DNA of 64,000 bases from Flavobacterium pectinovorum (GCF_022802975.1 NZ_JAFEVZ010000002.1:372001-436000); one strand, 5' to 3'. Positions 34,422-45,091 are shown, numbered from the stretch's first letter. Translations and numbers: made by a program. The notes: generated by a model not told the origin, from the letters alone.

Positions 34422-34580
34422 TCGCTTTTTTATGTTTAAAAAAAATCATTTTTTATTTGTTTTCAGGGGTTGCGGAGATAAATTGAAGATTGAGTATTAA
34501 TCATAAATTTACAGCGTAAATATAATTTAAGCCATAAAATAAACTTAACAAACAATTAATAATAAACTAAACAGTAAACT

Positions 34581-37500
34581 ATGAATTTTAAAGAGTTATT
34601 TAATAAAAGAACAAATTGTTGTCTGGCAATTGTTTTCTTATTGTGTTTACTTACCAGTAATAAGGTGAGTGCACAGGACTTAACAGTTGAAGGAGTTGTG
34701 AAAGATGCGTCGGGTTTGACCTTGCCGGGTGTGAATGTCTTAGAAAAAGGTTCTAAAAATGGTGTCGCAACTGATTTTGATGGAAAATTCAAAATCAAAC
34801 TATCGAATTCAAAAGCAGTTCTTGAATTCTCTTTTATAGGTTTCACTACGCAGTCTGTAGCTGTAGCCGGTAAAAAAACGATTAATGTAGTTTTGGCTGA
34901 AGAAGCAAATGCTTTAAATGAAGTAGTTGTTGTGGGGTACGGAACTGTAAAGAAATCAGATTTGACAGGAGCAGTATCCAGTATTTCGGGTAACGATTTG
35001 AAAAAAGTGCCTGTTGCTAACGTAGCAGAAGCTTTGACAGGTCGTATTGCAGGGGTACAGGTAATGACTTCTGAAGGTTCTCCTGATGCTGAGATTAATA
35101 TTAGAATTCGTGGAGGAGGATCATTAACACAATCTGCTGCTCCTTTATATATAGTGGATGGTTTTCCGGTAAATAGCATGAGCGATATTTCATCTTCGGA
35201 TATTGAGACAATGACAGTATTGAAAGATGCTTCGTCTACAGCTATTTATGGTTCTCGTGGAGCTAATGGTGTGGTTTTGATTACAACGAAAAGTGGTAAA
35301 GACGGTAAATTGGCGGTTAGTTTTAATACTTTTTACGGTATGAAAACGAGAGCTAAAGATTTTGATGTTTTACCGGTAGATGATTATGTGAAATGGCAAT
35401 ATGAATATGCTTTGTTATCACAATCCGGATCAACAAAAGTAGCTTCTAATCCTACTTCATATACTAAGTATTTTGGTAATTGGGAAGATTACGATATGTA
35501 TAAGGGTATGGCAAGTAATGATTGGCAAAAACAAATTTTTGGTCGTACAGGAGAGGTGCAAAGCCGTGATTTAGGAATCAGAGGTGGAAATGAGAAGTTG
35601 AATTATAATTTCAATTATGCTCATTATGATGAAAAAGCGATTATGTTAGGGTCTGATTATAAGCGTAATAACTTATCTTTGGCTTTGAAGAGTAAAGTGA
35701 GTGATAAAATTGATTTAACTTATACAATGCGTTATTCTGATACTCAAATTAATGGTGGAGGGGTAAATGAGCAAAACGAAAAATCATCAGCTGATTCCCG
35801 TTTGAGAAATTCAATCGCTTATGCGCCACTGCCAATTCCGGGTGTTTCAACTGATGAAACAAATGAAGATGTTGCTAATAGTTTAGTTAATCCAGTGCTT
35901 TCGGTTTGGGATAATGACCGTGAACAATTGCGAAAAAACTTTAATATGTTAGGTAGTTTTTCATGGGAGCTAGTAGATAATTTGAAATTTAAAACCGAAT
36001 TAGGTTTGGATAATTATAGTTATCAGGACGCTCGTTTCTATGGAACATCAACGTATTATGTTAATAGTTCGCCAGATGTTAACGCACCATTTAAAGGAAT
36101 GCCAGCTTTGATATTAAGTGATAAAAAAGAGGAAAGATTTAGAAATGCGAATACCTTAAGTTATGATTTTAAAAAATTATTAGGAGAAAATCATCATATA
36201 GATTTATTGGTTGGAGAAGAAACTCTTAGAACAACTTCAACTACTCTGACAAATACGCTTCATGGTTTTCCTGAATTTTTTGATTTTAATCTGTCAAGAA
36301 AATTAACAACACAAACCGGTAATTCTAATGCGGCTTATACTGGTACACCTTCTAATACTAATCAGGCTCGTTTTGTTGATAATTTTTATGCTCCGGATGA
36401 TAAATTGTTGTCTTTCTTTGGAAGAGCTAATTATAGCTTCAAAGATCGTTATTTGTTAACTGCTACTTTCCGTACTGATGGTTCTAGTAAATTTTTAGGT
36501 GATAATGTATGGGGTTATTTTCCTGCTTTTGCAGCTGCCTGGAAAATTTCAGAAGAGGGATTCTTAAAAGATAAAAGTTGGTTAACTCAGTTGAAGGTTC
36601 GTGCCAGTTACGGAGAAGCGGGTAATAATAATATTCCAACAGGACAAACGGTTCAGAACTTTGAGTCTAGAGGTATAACTACTATAAATGGAGTTTCAAG
36701 TGGTTGGGCTACAAATAGTAAATATATGGCTAACCCTGATTTGAAATGGGAGACTACCGTTACGCAAAATATAGGTTTGGATTTTGGTTTCTTTAATAAT
36801 CGTATTAGCGGAACATTAGATTTTTACAATAATAAAACTAGTGATTTGTTAATTGAGTTTCCTGTAGCAGGTACGGGTTATGAGTATCAATACCGTAATA
36901 TGGGACAAACTCAAAATACTGGTTTTGAGGCTAGTTTAAACATTGCTGCAATTGAAGGGAAAAATTATGGTTTAAATTTTGCATTTAACGTAGGTATAAA
37001 TAAAAATAAAATCAATTCATTAGGGGTGATGGGAGATTTCCCTTACGCATCAAATTGGGCATCAAGTCAAATTGGAAACGATTATATGGTAATGGTAGGT
37101 TCTGCTTTAGGACAAATGTACGGTTACAGAAACGCTGGTCGTTATGAGGTGTCTGATTTTGATTGGAATGGAACAACATATACTTTGAAAAATGGTTTGG
37201 TTGATAATGGGCCTGTAAATACTATACAGCCAGGTTCTATGAAATTGAAAGATTTGAATGGAGATAATGTAATTGATAGTAAAGACCAAACGATTATTGG
37301 AAGTGCTATTCCAAAAAACACAGGAGGTATGGTAATCAATGCTAATGCTTATGGATTTGATTTGTCAGCAGCTTTTAACTGGGCACTTGATTATGATGTT
37401 TATAATGCGGATAAAATTGAATTTTCGACTGCTAACCAAACTAATGGAGAGTATAGAAATTTAAGTACTGTTATGGCTGATGGCAAACGTTGGACTAATC

Positions 37501-37868
37501 TGAATCCGGCTACAGGAGAATTAGTTACGAATCCTGCAGATTTAGAAGCTTTGAATGCTAATACATCTATGTGGTCACCTTATATGGGACGTTTTGTAAT
37601 GAGTGACTGGGCTGTTGAGGATGCTTCTTTCTTGCGTTTAAATACTTTAACTCTTGGTTATTCTGCTCCGGAAAGTTTTACCTCTTATTTAGGTATAACA
37701 AAGTTACGTGGTTATTTCACGGCTACTAACGTATTTGTATGGACAAATTATTCAGGTTCTGATCCTGAAGTTTCAACTAGAAGAAAAACGACTTTATCTC
37801 CGGGTGTTGATTCATCAGCATATCCACGTAGCAGACAGTTTATTTTCGGTCTAAATCTTAATTTCTAA
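34581..37868 (+). CDS. SusC/RagA TonB-linked outer-membrane transporter
   Basis: A 1095-aa outer-membrane barrel that imports oligosaccharides with TonB energy. Order: signal peptide (about 1-31), CarboxypepD_reg-like domain (VEGVVKDASGLTLPGVNVLE), plug domain (EVVVVGYGTVKKSDLTGAV, then IRIRGGGSLTQSAAPLYIVD), and a long beta-barrel ending in RSRQFIFGLNLNF. The size and domain order are typical of SusC. It is followed 20 bp later by the SusD gene, and the other neighbours point to pectin-derived substrates. Confidence 0.95.
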   Translation: MNFKELFNKRTNCCLAIVFLLCLLTSNKVSAQDLTVEGVVKDASGLTLPGVNVLEKGSKNGVATDFDGKFKIKLSNSKAVLEFSFIGFTTQSVAVAGKKTINVVLAEEANALNEVVVVGYGTVKKSDLTGAVSSISGNDLKKVPVANVAEALTGRIAGVQVMTSEGSPDAEINIRIRGGGSLTQSAAPLYIVDGFPVNSMSDISSSDIETMTVLKDASSTAIYGSRGANGVVLITTKSGKDGKLAVSFNTFYGMKTRAKDFDVLPVDDYVKWQYEYALLSQSGSTKVASNPTSYTKYFGNWEDYDMYKGMASNDWQKQIFGRTGEVQSRDLGIRGGNEKLNYNFNYAHYDEKAIMLGSDYKRNNLSLALKSKVSDKIDLTYTMRYSDTQINGGGVNEQNEKSSADSRLRNSIAYAPLPIPGVSTDETNEDVANSLVNPVLSVWDNDREQLRKNFNMLGSFSWELVDNLKFKTELGLDNYSYQDARFYGTSTYYVNSSPDVNAPFKGMPALILSDKKEERFRNANTLSYDFKKLLGENHHIDLLVGEETLRTTSTTLTNTLHGFPEFFDFNLSRKLTTQTGNSNAAYTGTPSNTNQARFVDNFYAPDDKLLSFFGRANYSFKDRYLLTATFRTDGSSKFLGDNVWGYFPAFAAAWKISEEGFLKDKSWLTQLKVRASYGEAGNNNIPTGQTVQNFESRGITTINGVSSGWATNSKYMANPDLKWETTVTQNIGLDFGFFNNRISGTLDFYNNKTSDLLIEFPVAGTGYEYQYRNMGQTQNTGFEASLNIAAIEGKNYGLNFAFNVGINKNKINSLGVMGDFPYASNWASSQIGNDYMVMVGSALGQMYGYRNAGRYEVSDFDWNGTTYTLKNGLVDNGPVNTIQPGSMKLKDLNGDNVIDSKDQTIIGSAIPKNTGGMVINANAYGFDLSAAFNWALDYDVYNADKIEFSTANQTNGEYRNLSTVMADGKRWTNLNPATGELVTNPADLEALNANTSMWSPYMGRFVMSDWAVEDASFLRLNTLTLGYSAPESFTSYLGITKLRGYFTATNVFVWTNYSGSDPEVSTRRKTTLSPGVDSSAYPRSRQFIFGLNLNF

Positions 37869-37888
37869 TTTTAAAGCAGTACAAAAAA

Positions 37889-39727
37889 ATGAAACATAAA
37901 ATAATAATTGCAGGATTAGCCTTGGCTACTTTTTTTACTGGCTGTCAAGAGTTTGGTGATGATTATTTAGAAGCACCGGCACAATCTACATTAGATGAAT
38001 CTGTAATTTTTTCTACTCCGGGTTTAGCTAAAGGAGCTATTGATGGAATTAAGGTACCTTTTGGAGAAACTAATTCTTACAGAGGTCGTTTTATACCATT
38101 TTACGGAATGAATACAGATGCAGAATGGTATAATAATTCACAATCTATTAGTGCGCAATCTGATTTGTGTACTTATGATGCAAAAATAGATAACATCCAG
38201 ATGAATACAGCTGATAATGCCTGGGCTTCTATGTATGGAGGTATAGAGCGTGCTAATATTGCTATCAGAGGTCTTCGTCAATATGGAAATCCTTTTCCAG
38301 GAACACAAATGGGGCAGCTTTTGGGTGAGGCACTAACATTACGTGCTATTTATTATGCTGATTTAATGAAAGGATGGGGTGATGTACCATATCGTTTCGA
38401 GCCTATTAATAACGCAACGATCTATCTTCCTAAAACGAATCGTGATGTAATTTATAAACAATTGATTGCTGACTTAGGAGAAGCTTCGGACCTTGTGGCT
38501 TGGCCTAATGAATCATCAGAAACTTCTACAGTTGAGCGTGTTAATAAAGCTTTTGTGAAGGGGTTAAGAGCACGTTTGGCTTTAGTAGCTTCAGGATACC
38601 AACAATACCCTGATGGAATCCGTAGAAGTAATGACCCTGATTTATCTGTTGCTAAAATGTATGCTTTAGCTTTAAGCGAAGCACGTTCGGTAATTCAAAG
38701 TGGTAAAGCACAGTTAAATGCTACTTTTGAAGGATTTTGGAGAAATGTAAACCAGGATTATGTAACTGCGGGTGGAGAGTCACTTTGGGAGATTCCGTTT
38801 GCAGAAGGTCGTGGACGTGTGTTGTATAGTTTTGCGGTTAGAAATCAGACACCAAATCAATTTCAGGCAAATGGTAATGGTTCGTCTGGAGGAACAGCTG
38901 GTCCGTTACCTACTGTTTTTTATGACTTTGATGAAAAAGATACTCGTAGAGATGTAACTTGTGTGCCTTACCGTTGGGGTACATCTGTAAATGGTATTGC
39001 TAAACAGGAGCTGGTTGCTTTAAATACATGGTATTTTGGTAAATATCGTTATGAATGGACGAAACGAAGAATTACTGCTGCTAGTGATGATGGAGTAAAT
39101 AAAGTGTACATGCGTTATGCAGAAGTATTGTTAATTGCTGCTGAAACAGCGAATGAATTAGAAGGACCAAGTGCAGCTGCGCCATATTTAAAGCAAATTA
39201 GAGAAAGAGCTTTTTCAGCTGCTGATCGAGCAGCTAAAGTAGATGCTTATGTAAATGCATTATCTTCTAAAGAAGCTATGTTTAATGGTATTGTAAAAGA
39301 ACATAAATTTGAGTTCACAGGTGAAATGGAACGTAAACAGGCTTTAATTCGTTGGAATATATTAAAAGCTAAATTAGATGAGTCTAAAACAAAAATGACT
39401 AATTTACGTGAAAGAGCTAATGAATATTCTGATGTACCTGCGGTATTATATTATAAGTATGTAAAAGATGAGGCTAATGCTTCTAAATACGGATCATCTG
39501 ATAATACGACTATTTTATCGATTTATGGATTAAATCGCGGTGAATCTGTAAATCCAGGTGCTGATTACACACCTTTTACATGGAATAATTTGAATGACGC
39601 TAAAATTAATTCGGTGTACAAAACAGGTACTGATCCTGATAATCGTCAGTTCTGGCCTATTTGGCAGTTTTTTATTAGCAATAGTAATGGGAAATTGTTA
39701 AATGATTACGGGTATCCAAACCAATAA
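37889..39727 (+). CDS. RagB/SusD family surface glycan-binding lipoprotein
   Basis: A 612-aa lipoprotein; lipobox TFFTGC follows the signal peptide. The SusD body has TPR-like helices (LLGEALTLRAIYYADLMKGW, the hallmark RAxYYxDLxxxWGDVP) and a C-terminal region with FISNSNGKLLNDYGYPNQ. It works as the lid of the SusC channel. It is 20 bp downstream of susC, and its length is somewhat above the typical ~550 aa. Substrate specificity cannot be read directly; the pectinesterase nearby suggests homogalacturonan. Confidence 0.94.
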   Translation: MKHKIIIAGLALATFFTGCQEFGDDYLEAPAQSTLDESVIFSTPGLAKGAIDGIKVPFGETNSYRGRFIPFYGMNTDAEWYNNSQSISAQSDLCTYDAKIDNIQMNTADNAWASMYGGIERANIAIRGLRQYGNPFPGTQMGQLLGEALTLRAIYYADLMKGWGDVPYRFEPINNATIYLPKTNRDVIYKQLIADLGEASDLVAWPNESSETSTVERVNKAFVKGLRARLALVASGYQQYPDGIRRSNDPDLSVAKMYALALSEARSVIQSGKAQLNATFEGFWRNVNQDYVTAGGESLWEIPFAEGRGRVLYSFAVRNQTPNQFQANGNGSSGGTAGPLPTVFYDFDEKDTRRDVTCVPYRWGTSVNGIAKQELVALNTWYFGKYRYEWTKRRITAASDDGVNKVYMRYAEVLLIAAETANELEGPSAAAPYLKQIRERAFSAADRAAKVDAYVNALSSKEAMFNGIVKEHKFEFTGEMERKQALIRWNILKAKLDESKTKMTNLRERANEYSDVPAVLYYKYVKDEANASKYGSSDNTTILSIYGLNRGESVNPGADYTPFTWNNLNDAKINSVYKTGTDPDNRQFWPIWQFFISNSNGKLLNDYGYPNQ

Positions 39728-39765
39728 TAGCTTTGTGTGATTATTTAATGTAGAAAAAGAAAATT

Positions 39766-41367
39766 ATGAAAAAAAGAAATATATTCAAAGGAATAATTGC
39801 CGCTTCGATGCTTGTGGTACTTGCTGGAAGCTGCGAAAGTTATACAGAAGATATTATTACAGAATTGAATGCTAATCGTGAATTTTCCCCAACTGGGTTA
39901 AAGGCTACTGTGCGTAATGAAACCTCTGTTGAATTAGTTTGGGATACCAAAGAAACAGATGATCATTATGTTGTTGAATTCAGTGCTAATGATGCTGAAT
40001 TTAATACGATTTTTAAAACTTTGGAAGTTAATGCTAGTGAATTGCCGATAAGAGTAAAGCTTGAAGGAGAAACACTTTATTCAATCAGAGTAAAAGCAGT
40101 GAGTAACAGAGGAAAAGAGGATTCAAAATGGAATGTGACTACTGCTCAAACTTTAGAAGAACAAATTTTCTTAGCTGCTCAGGCTGACGATATCCTGGGT
40201 AAAGAAGCTACTGTAAGATGGATTTCTAACAGTACTGTTACAAAAATAGTATTTACACCGGCAGATGAAACAAAACCTACAGTTACGCACACTATTACCG
40301 CTCAGGAAAAATTAAACGGTGTTGCAAAAGTTGTAGGATTAAGTTCTTTGAGTAAATATGTTGTAGATATATTTAATATTACTTCCAGAAGAGGTTCTCA
40401 AACATTAACTACTGGTATAGATCTTTCTGACGGTACAGAAGTTGGTCCTGCTGATGATTTAGCTACAATAATTGCTAATGCAGCAGCAGAAGCTGTATTG
40501 ATATTAAAGCCTGGTGATTATACAGCTCAAGTAAGTACGATTGTGCTAAATAAACCAATTACGATTAGAGGTTTAAGAACTTTTGATAAACCAAAATTAA
40601 AACTTAGTTTTTCTTTGGCTCCTTTTACTACAGGGGTTACTGGAAATATTAATTTGATAGATTTGGATTTAGTAGGTTCGCCGGCTTCAGCAAGTAATAA
40701 GATAGATGTTATAAGGTATTCAGTAACTGGGAATTATAGTAAGCTTCTTATCAGTGGATGTAGCATTCATGATTACGAACGTACATTCATTGGTGCAGGA
40801 ACAGGTATTAATGCAAACATACAATCAATAATTGTTGAAAATTCAATAATTACCAATGTTGGAACGGCAGGATCAGGATCATTTATTGATTTTAGAGCTG
40901 CCTTTGCAGATGAGATTATCTTTAGAAAAAGTACTTTCAATAATTGTGTTCCAAATGCAGCATTTATAAGATCTGATAATGCTACAGTATTTGGATCAGT
41001 TACAACAGATGTGTTAATTGAGAATTGTACTTTATATGGTGTAACTAATACTATTGCAGCAAGTGGTCTACAAATTATGTATGTTCGTTTTGCTACAAAT
41101 GAGGTAACGGTTAAGAATTCAATTTTTGCTGCAACAGTGGCAAGATTTTCTAATCAGTCAACAACAGATTTAGATCCTACATTCGAAAATAATAATTATT
41201 TTAATGCTCCTACGCTTAATGATGCTGCTGCTATTGCTCCCTTAAAATCAGATGGTTTAGGGACAGCATTAGATCCGCAATTTGTTAATGCTGCAACAGG
41301 TGATTTTACAATTAAAAATCAGGTTTTGATTGATAGAAAAGTTGGAGATCCACGTTGGATTAAATAG
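39766..41367 (+). CDS. DUF4957/DUF5123 lipoprotein, beta-helix fold
   Basis: A 533-aa protein with a lipobox (MLVVLAGSC) near residue 24. The N-terminal part resembles a fibronectin type III domain (GLKATVRNETSVELVWDTKE), followed by a second similar strand-rich part. The C-terminal ~300 residues match DUF4957 and DUF5123, parallel beta-helices related to pectate-lyase-like proteins: IIANAAAEAVLILKPGDYTA, then repeated NCTLYGVTNT-type rungs. These occur in Bacteroidota pectin loci as surface lipoproteins. It may bind or process pectin, but no lyase catalytic set was identified. Confidence 0.85.
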   Translation: MKKRNIFKGIIAASMLVVLAGSCESYTEDIITELNANREFSPTGLKATVRNETSVELVWDTKETDDHYVVEFSANDAEFNTIFKTLEVNASELPIRVKLEGETLYSIRVKAVSNRGKEDSKWNVTTAQTLEEQIFLAAQADDILGKEATVRWISNSTVTKIVFTPADETKPTVTHTITAQEKLNGVAKVVGLSSLSKYVVDIFNITSRRGSQTLTTGIDLSDGTEVGPADDLATIIANAAAEAVLILKPGDYTAQVSTIVLNKPITIRGLRTFDKPKLKLSFSLAPFTTGVTGNINLIDLDLVGSPASASNKIDVIRYSVTGNYSKLLISGCSIHDYERTFIGAGTGINANIQSIIVENSIITNVGTAGSGSFIDFRAAFADEIIFRKSTFNNCVPNAAFIRSDNATVFGSVTTDVLIENCTLYGVTNTIAASGLQIMYVRFATNEVTVKNSIFAATVARFSNQSTTDLDPTFENNNYFNAPTLNDAAAIAPLKSDGLGTALDPQFVNAATGDFTIKNQVLIDRKVGDPRWIK

Positions 41368-41394
41368 AAGGACAAAATTATTTTGTTAGTTATA

Positions 41395-41434
41395 AAAAGG
41401 CATGCTGAATTTAACCGTTTACGCATGCCTTTTT
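41395..41434 (+). terminator. Terminator after the DUF5123 gene
   Basis: AAAGGCATGC pairs with GCATGCCTTT and is followed by TTTT. It separates the SusC-SusD-DUF5123 transcript from the pectinesterase gene. Confidence 0.85.
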
Positions 41435-41628
41435 GCTTCTGTTATAAATTAGGAAACGCAATAAGGTGTAAATGCCAACTTGCCATTTAATGAAACTTTG
41501 CCTGATTTTGGAGCTTTTGAATTTTAGAAAAAATAAAAAAAATCAGTTGGCTTATTAGTTACAAAAATGTCGCCAATGGATTTAAATAATAAACAATCAA
41601 ATATTTACTAATTTTTTAACCACTTTTT

Positions 41629-44600
41629 ATGAAAACAAAATTACGCTTATTGCTTATTGCGATACTGTTTTCTGTGTCGTTTACTCATGCCCAAAAAACT
41701 GATGTTTGGGATTTTGGAGGAGCAACATTAGATGCTAATTTGTATAATAATATGCTTACATCGACTGTTATCAATAGTAATTTTTATGCATTTACTACTC
41801 CAGCTGCTCCGGGTGCAGCTAATACAAGTAATGTATTGACACATGGCGGAGTTGCTGGGAATACTAATGCTTTCGATTTGACAGGCGGACTTACTTTTAG
41901 ACCCAATACAAATGACCGACTTTATGTTAGTACTCCCACCACTATTACTCGCTATGGAGACAATAATCTTGGCGTAAGCGGTACAGCTTATACTTCTCGA
42001 ATTTTTTGCAACGGAAATGCTAGTGCAACGGTTCGTTTTTTTACAATGGCTTTGAATGAGGATGATGAGGTAACTTTTGTGGCTAGAGTAGACAATGCGG
42101 CTGCTAATTTAAACATTGTTAATACTACAACTAATGCGCAAACAGAAAATATTCCGCTTACTACAAGTACTTCAGCCGTTACCGAAGCTAAGTTTATGGC
42201 AAAAGCAGCAGGTTCATTCAAAATTTCTTGTTTTGATAATGCAACAGCCAGAGCGAGTTATTACAGAGTTTTAAGAAAACCGGCGAGCTATTCAACCGTT
42301 ACAGGAACTATGGATGAAACAGCAGCGGCAGGTATCCCGGCCGGATATTCGGTTCGATTTACCTATCCAAATGGTAAGACCAAAGATGCCCTTGTTGCAT
42401 CAGGTACTTATTCAGTTTCGTTGCCAATTGGATATACCTATAAAATGAGTTTAGTAGGTGCTAATGGCTATATTATTGGTAGCGGAGAAAACATGACTAT
42501 TACTGCTGCTGCAACTACTCAAAATATTACCGTTGTGAAAGTAGATTTGCACACTGTTTCAGGTAATATAACAGGATTAAGTGCTTCTGATTTAACAAAA
42601 GTAGGTTTGAACTATGCTGCAACTGGTAAAATTTATGTTCCAGTACCTATAATAAATACTACAACGGGTGCTTATACTGTAAATTTGGAAGCTAATACAA
42701 TTTATACTATTAGTGCAACAGGGGTAAATGATTCTGAGATTTTAGCAAATACCATTTCTGTAACTAGTTCAACAACTTCAAATGTTGCTTTTACAGCTAA
42801 GCCTTTGTATAATGTTGCAATAAACACTACAGGATTGAATGCTACACAAATTGGATTATTGAGTCTTAAATTTACAAACTTGAATGAAACTGGATATGTG
42901 TATAATTTTGCTCCTAATACTGCTATTTCATTACGTTCAGGGACTTATAGTGTTGATTATTCAGGCTTAGATAATCATCAAGTAGAATTGGGTTTAACTT
43001 CAAATTTAAAAATTGCTGGAGCATCTAATTCTAAAACTTTAGCGTTTAAACCCGCTACGATTTGGTCTTTTGACGACAGAGTTATAACCAATGCTTCTAC
43101 AGGGTACAAAGGAATTTTATTTGGAGGGACAGCAAATTCTTTTGCAAGTCGTTCTCCTCAGGCAGATTTAACAGCCAAAACGGGTGGAACAATGCAAATA
43201 CCAGTAAAAGTTGGAGATAAAATAACAGTTTCGCATTATTTTGCAGCTAATTTTTCTATTGATGGAGGAACAGCAATTGTAAATACATCAGGAAGTACTG
43301 CCAATGTTGTTAACACTGAATATACCTATCCAGGGTCGGCAGACGGTTTTGTTACCATAACACTTTTAGGTACTGGATTGACTTCTTATTTTACAGAAAT
43401 AAAAATAGGAGGTAGTATTGCTTATACTTCTCCAATTACAGTTGGTGTTGGAAAAAATTATGCAACTATTAATGACGCATTAACAGCCGCTGGTAAAATG
43501 GTTCGTCCGGGTAACGAACGAGTAATTATTCTAGTAGATCCTGGAAATTATGAAGAAATGTTAGATATAACAATTCCAAACATTACTATTAAAAATGCTT
43601 CGGCCACACCTAGTATTGCTTTGGCTAATAAAGGGGTTGATATTGCCCCACAAGCGGTACGTATCACTTCTTACTATGGTTTAGGGTATGATTATTATAG
43701 TATGAAAAATAATCAAAAATGGGATGCCGACATTTTGAGAGTAAACAAAGACAATGGATCGCAACCTTATGCCAATGTTAGTGGAAGCGACAATAACTCT
43801 TATTGGAATGCTACGCTTATTGTAAGTGCCAACGGTTTTGAAGCTGAAAATATCATTATCGAAAACTCATTCAATCAATATATTTCTGCCAAAGAAGCCA
43901 ATGATGTTTTGGTAGAAGTGGTAGGTTTAACCAAAGGTACAAGACCAACAAATTATGGAAACACATCAGTTCAAAACAGATCTTTTGTAGAAAGAGCTGC
44001 TGCAATTGCAATCAAAAACGCAATTGATAAAACAGTTTTAAACAATTGTAGAGTAGTGGGGCGTCAAGATAGCTTTTTTGGTGGTACTACTGCTAGAGTT
44101 GTGGTTTACAAAGGTGTTATGATGGGGGCGGTAGATTATATATTCGGAGGAATGAATGCCACTTTCTATAAAACTCAATTAGCAATGAATGTAAGTGATA
44201 CTGCTGGTGATGCTTCTTACATAACGGCGCCACAACAGTCTATAGGAAGAGGTTTTCTTTTTTATGAATGTACAGTAACTTCTGCAATACCTAGTACAGA
44301 AACAGCATCAGCTTATCGTGCTAAACCAGGTTTCTTCGGTCGTCCTTGGTTAGCTAATACATCAGAAGCTGTTTTTTACAACACCACTATTGAAACTTCG
44401 AATTATCCGGGAAATGTAGGAGAATCTTTAATAACACCTATTGCTTGGAATAATTCTTTGAATGGTACTTCGCCTAAAATGTATGAATATGGTACGATCG
44501 AAAAATCAGGTGTAAATAATCAGGCTGTTCGTGCCTCTTGGGCTACTACATTGTCTTCGCCAACTTTATCAGACAATACTGCTATTACAACTTTCAACTT

Positions 44601-44892
44601 TACAAAAGGAAGTGATAACTGGGATCCGTTACCACAATTAATTTCTAACGAAAGTTTAGGAGTAAAAGATAACACACCAACTTCTGCAGTTAATGTAATT
44701 GGATACAAAAACAGAATTGCTGTTTCAAATGTAAAATCTGAAACATCTGTGGCGATTTACAGCATTACGGGAGCGAAGATAAAGTCATTCAAAACAAGTC
44801 AGGATGTTGATTTTGAATTTCAAAATGGTCTTTGGATTGTGGTTGTTAAAGCTGAAGATGGTCAAAAATCAGTAAAAGTGATAACGCATTAA
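41629..44892 (+). CDS. Secreted multidomain pectinesterase (CE8), T9SS-sorted
   Basis: A 1087-aa exported enzyme that removes methyl esters from pectin. Order: signal peptide (about 1-21), 'WDFG' domain (24-~205), a series of FN/Ig-like beta modules (about 220-470), a second WDFG-like stretch (WSFDDRVITNASTGYKGILF), the CE8 beta-helix (about 605-960), and a C-terminal T9SS type A sorting domain (about 1010-1087). CE8 motifs are intact: GRQDSFFGG with Gln813 and Asp814, VDYIFGG with Asp836, and FFGRPW with Arg905. It has its own 261-bp upstream region after a terminator. The size is large for CE8 because of the N-terminal modules. Confidence 0.93.
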   Translation: MKTKLRLLLIAILFSVSFTHAQKTDVWDFGGATLDANLYNNMLTSTVINSNFYAFTTPAAPGAANTSNVLTHGGVAGNTNAFDLTGGLTFRPNTNDRLYVSTPTTITRYGDNNLGVSGTAYTSRIFCNGNASATVRFFTMALNEDDEVTFVARVDNAAANLNIVNTTTNAQTENIPLTTSTSAVTEAKFMAKAAGSFKISCFDNATARASYYRVLRKPASYSTVTGTMDETAAAGIPAGYSVRFTYPNGKTKDALVASGTYSVSLPIGYTYKMSLVGANGYIIGSGENMTITAAATTQNITVVKVDLHTVSGNITGLSASDLTKVGLNYAATGKIYVPVPIINTTTGAYTVNLEANTIYTISATGVNDSEILANTISVTSSTTSNVAFTAKPLYNVAINTTGLNATQIGLLSLKFTNLNETGYVYNFAPNTAISLRSGTYSVDYSGLDNHQVELGLTSNLKIAGASNSKTLAFKPATIWSFDDRVITNASTGYKGILFGGTANSFASRSPQADLTAKTGGTMQIPVKVGDKITVSHYFAANFSIDGGTAIVNTSGSTANVVNTEYTYPGSADGFVTITLLGTGLTSYFTEIKIGGSIAYTSPITVGVGKNYATINDALTAAGKMVRPGNERVIILVDPGNYEEMLDITIPNITIKNASATPSIALANKGVDIAPQAVRITSYYGLGYDYYSMKNNQKWDADILRVNKDNGSQPYANVSGSDNNSYWNATLIVSANGFEAENIIIENSFNQYISAKEANDVLVEVVGLTKGTRPTNYGNTSVQNRSFVERAAAIAIKNAIDKTVLNNCRVVGRQDSFFGGTTARVVVYKGVMMGAVDYIFGGMNATFYKTQLAMNVSDTAGDASYITAPQQSIGRGFLFYECTVTSAIPSTETASAYRAKPGFFGRPWLANTSEAVFYNTTIETSNYPGNVGESLITPIAWNNSLNGTSPKMYEYGTIEKSGVNNQAVRASWATTLSSPTLSDNTAITTFNFTKGSDNWDPLPQLISNESLGVKDNTPTSAVNVIGYKNRIAVSNVKSETSVAIYSITGAKIKSFKTSQDVDFEFQNGLWIVVVKAEDGQKSVKVITH

Positions 44893-44916
44893 GATTATTA
44901 ATTTGAATTATTGTTA

Positions 44917-44954
44917 AAGCAAGCCTCTAAAATTCTTAGAGGCTTGCTTTTTTT
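44917..44954 (+). terminator. Terminator after the pectinesterase
   Basis: AAGCAAGCCTCTAA pairs with TTAGAGGCTTGCTT and is followed by a T run. Confidence 0.88.
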
Positions 44955-45069
44955 GTAATCTACTATTACGTTTTCGTTATTTTTTGTAATAAACAGTTAA
45001 AATGTTAATTCTTAATGTGATGTTTAAAATAAAATTATATAATTTTTAGTTTTAATAAAAAAAATAACT

Positions 45070-45091
45070 TAATTTTATGCAATCGATTACA
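45070..45091. promoter_or_regulatory. ATCGAT operator-like site after a -7 match, upstream of the WDFG protein
   Basis: TAATTTTA (45070-45077, one mismatch to TAnnTTTG) is followed directly by TGCAATCGATTACA (45078-45091). The arrangement parallels the susC promoter region, with the same core AATCGATTACA. Confidence 0.55.

Larger units (their letters stand above)
33823..34580. other. 758-bp gene-free, AT-rich region upstream of susC
   Basis: It contains the MFS terminator (33845-33873), an AT-rich stretch with no coding region, two ATCGAT-centred sites (34223-34236 and 34404-34421) and long T/A tracts. It is the longest gene-free stretch in the window and is probably the control region of the pectin locus. 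Confidence 0.65.

Noticed and set aside
34556-35179. 207-aa minus-strand frame inside susC
   Set aside because: It lies opposite conserved SusC signal, regulatory and plug domains and has no family features.
37107-37339. Short minus-strand frames inside susC
   Set aside because: Antisense to the conserved barrel, with no domain or start signal.
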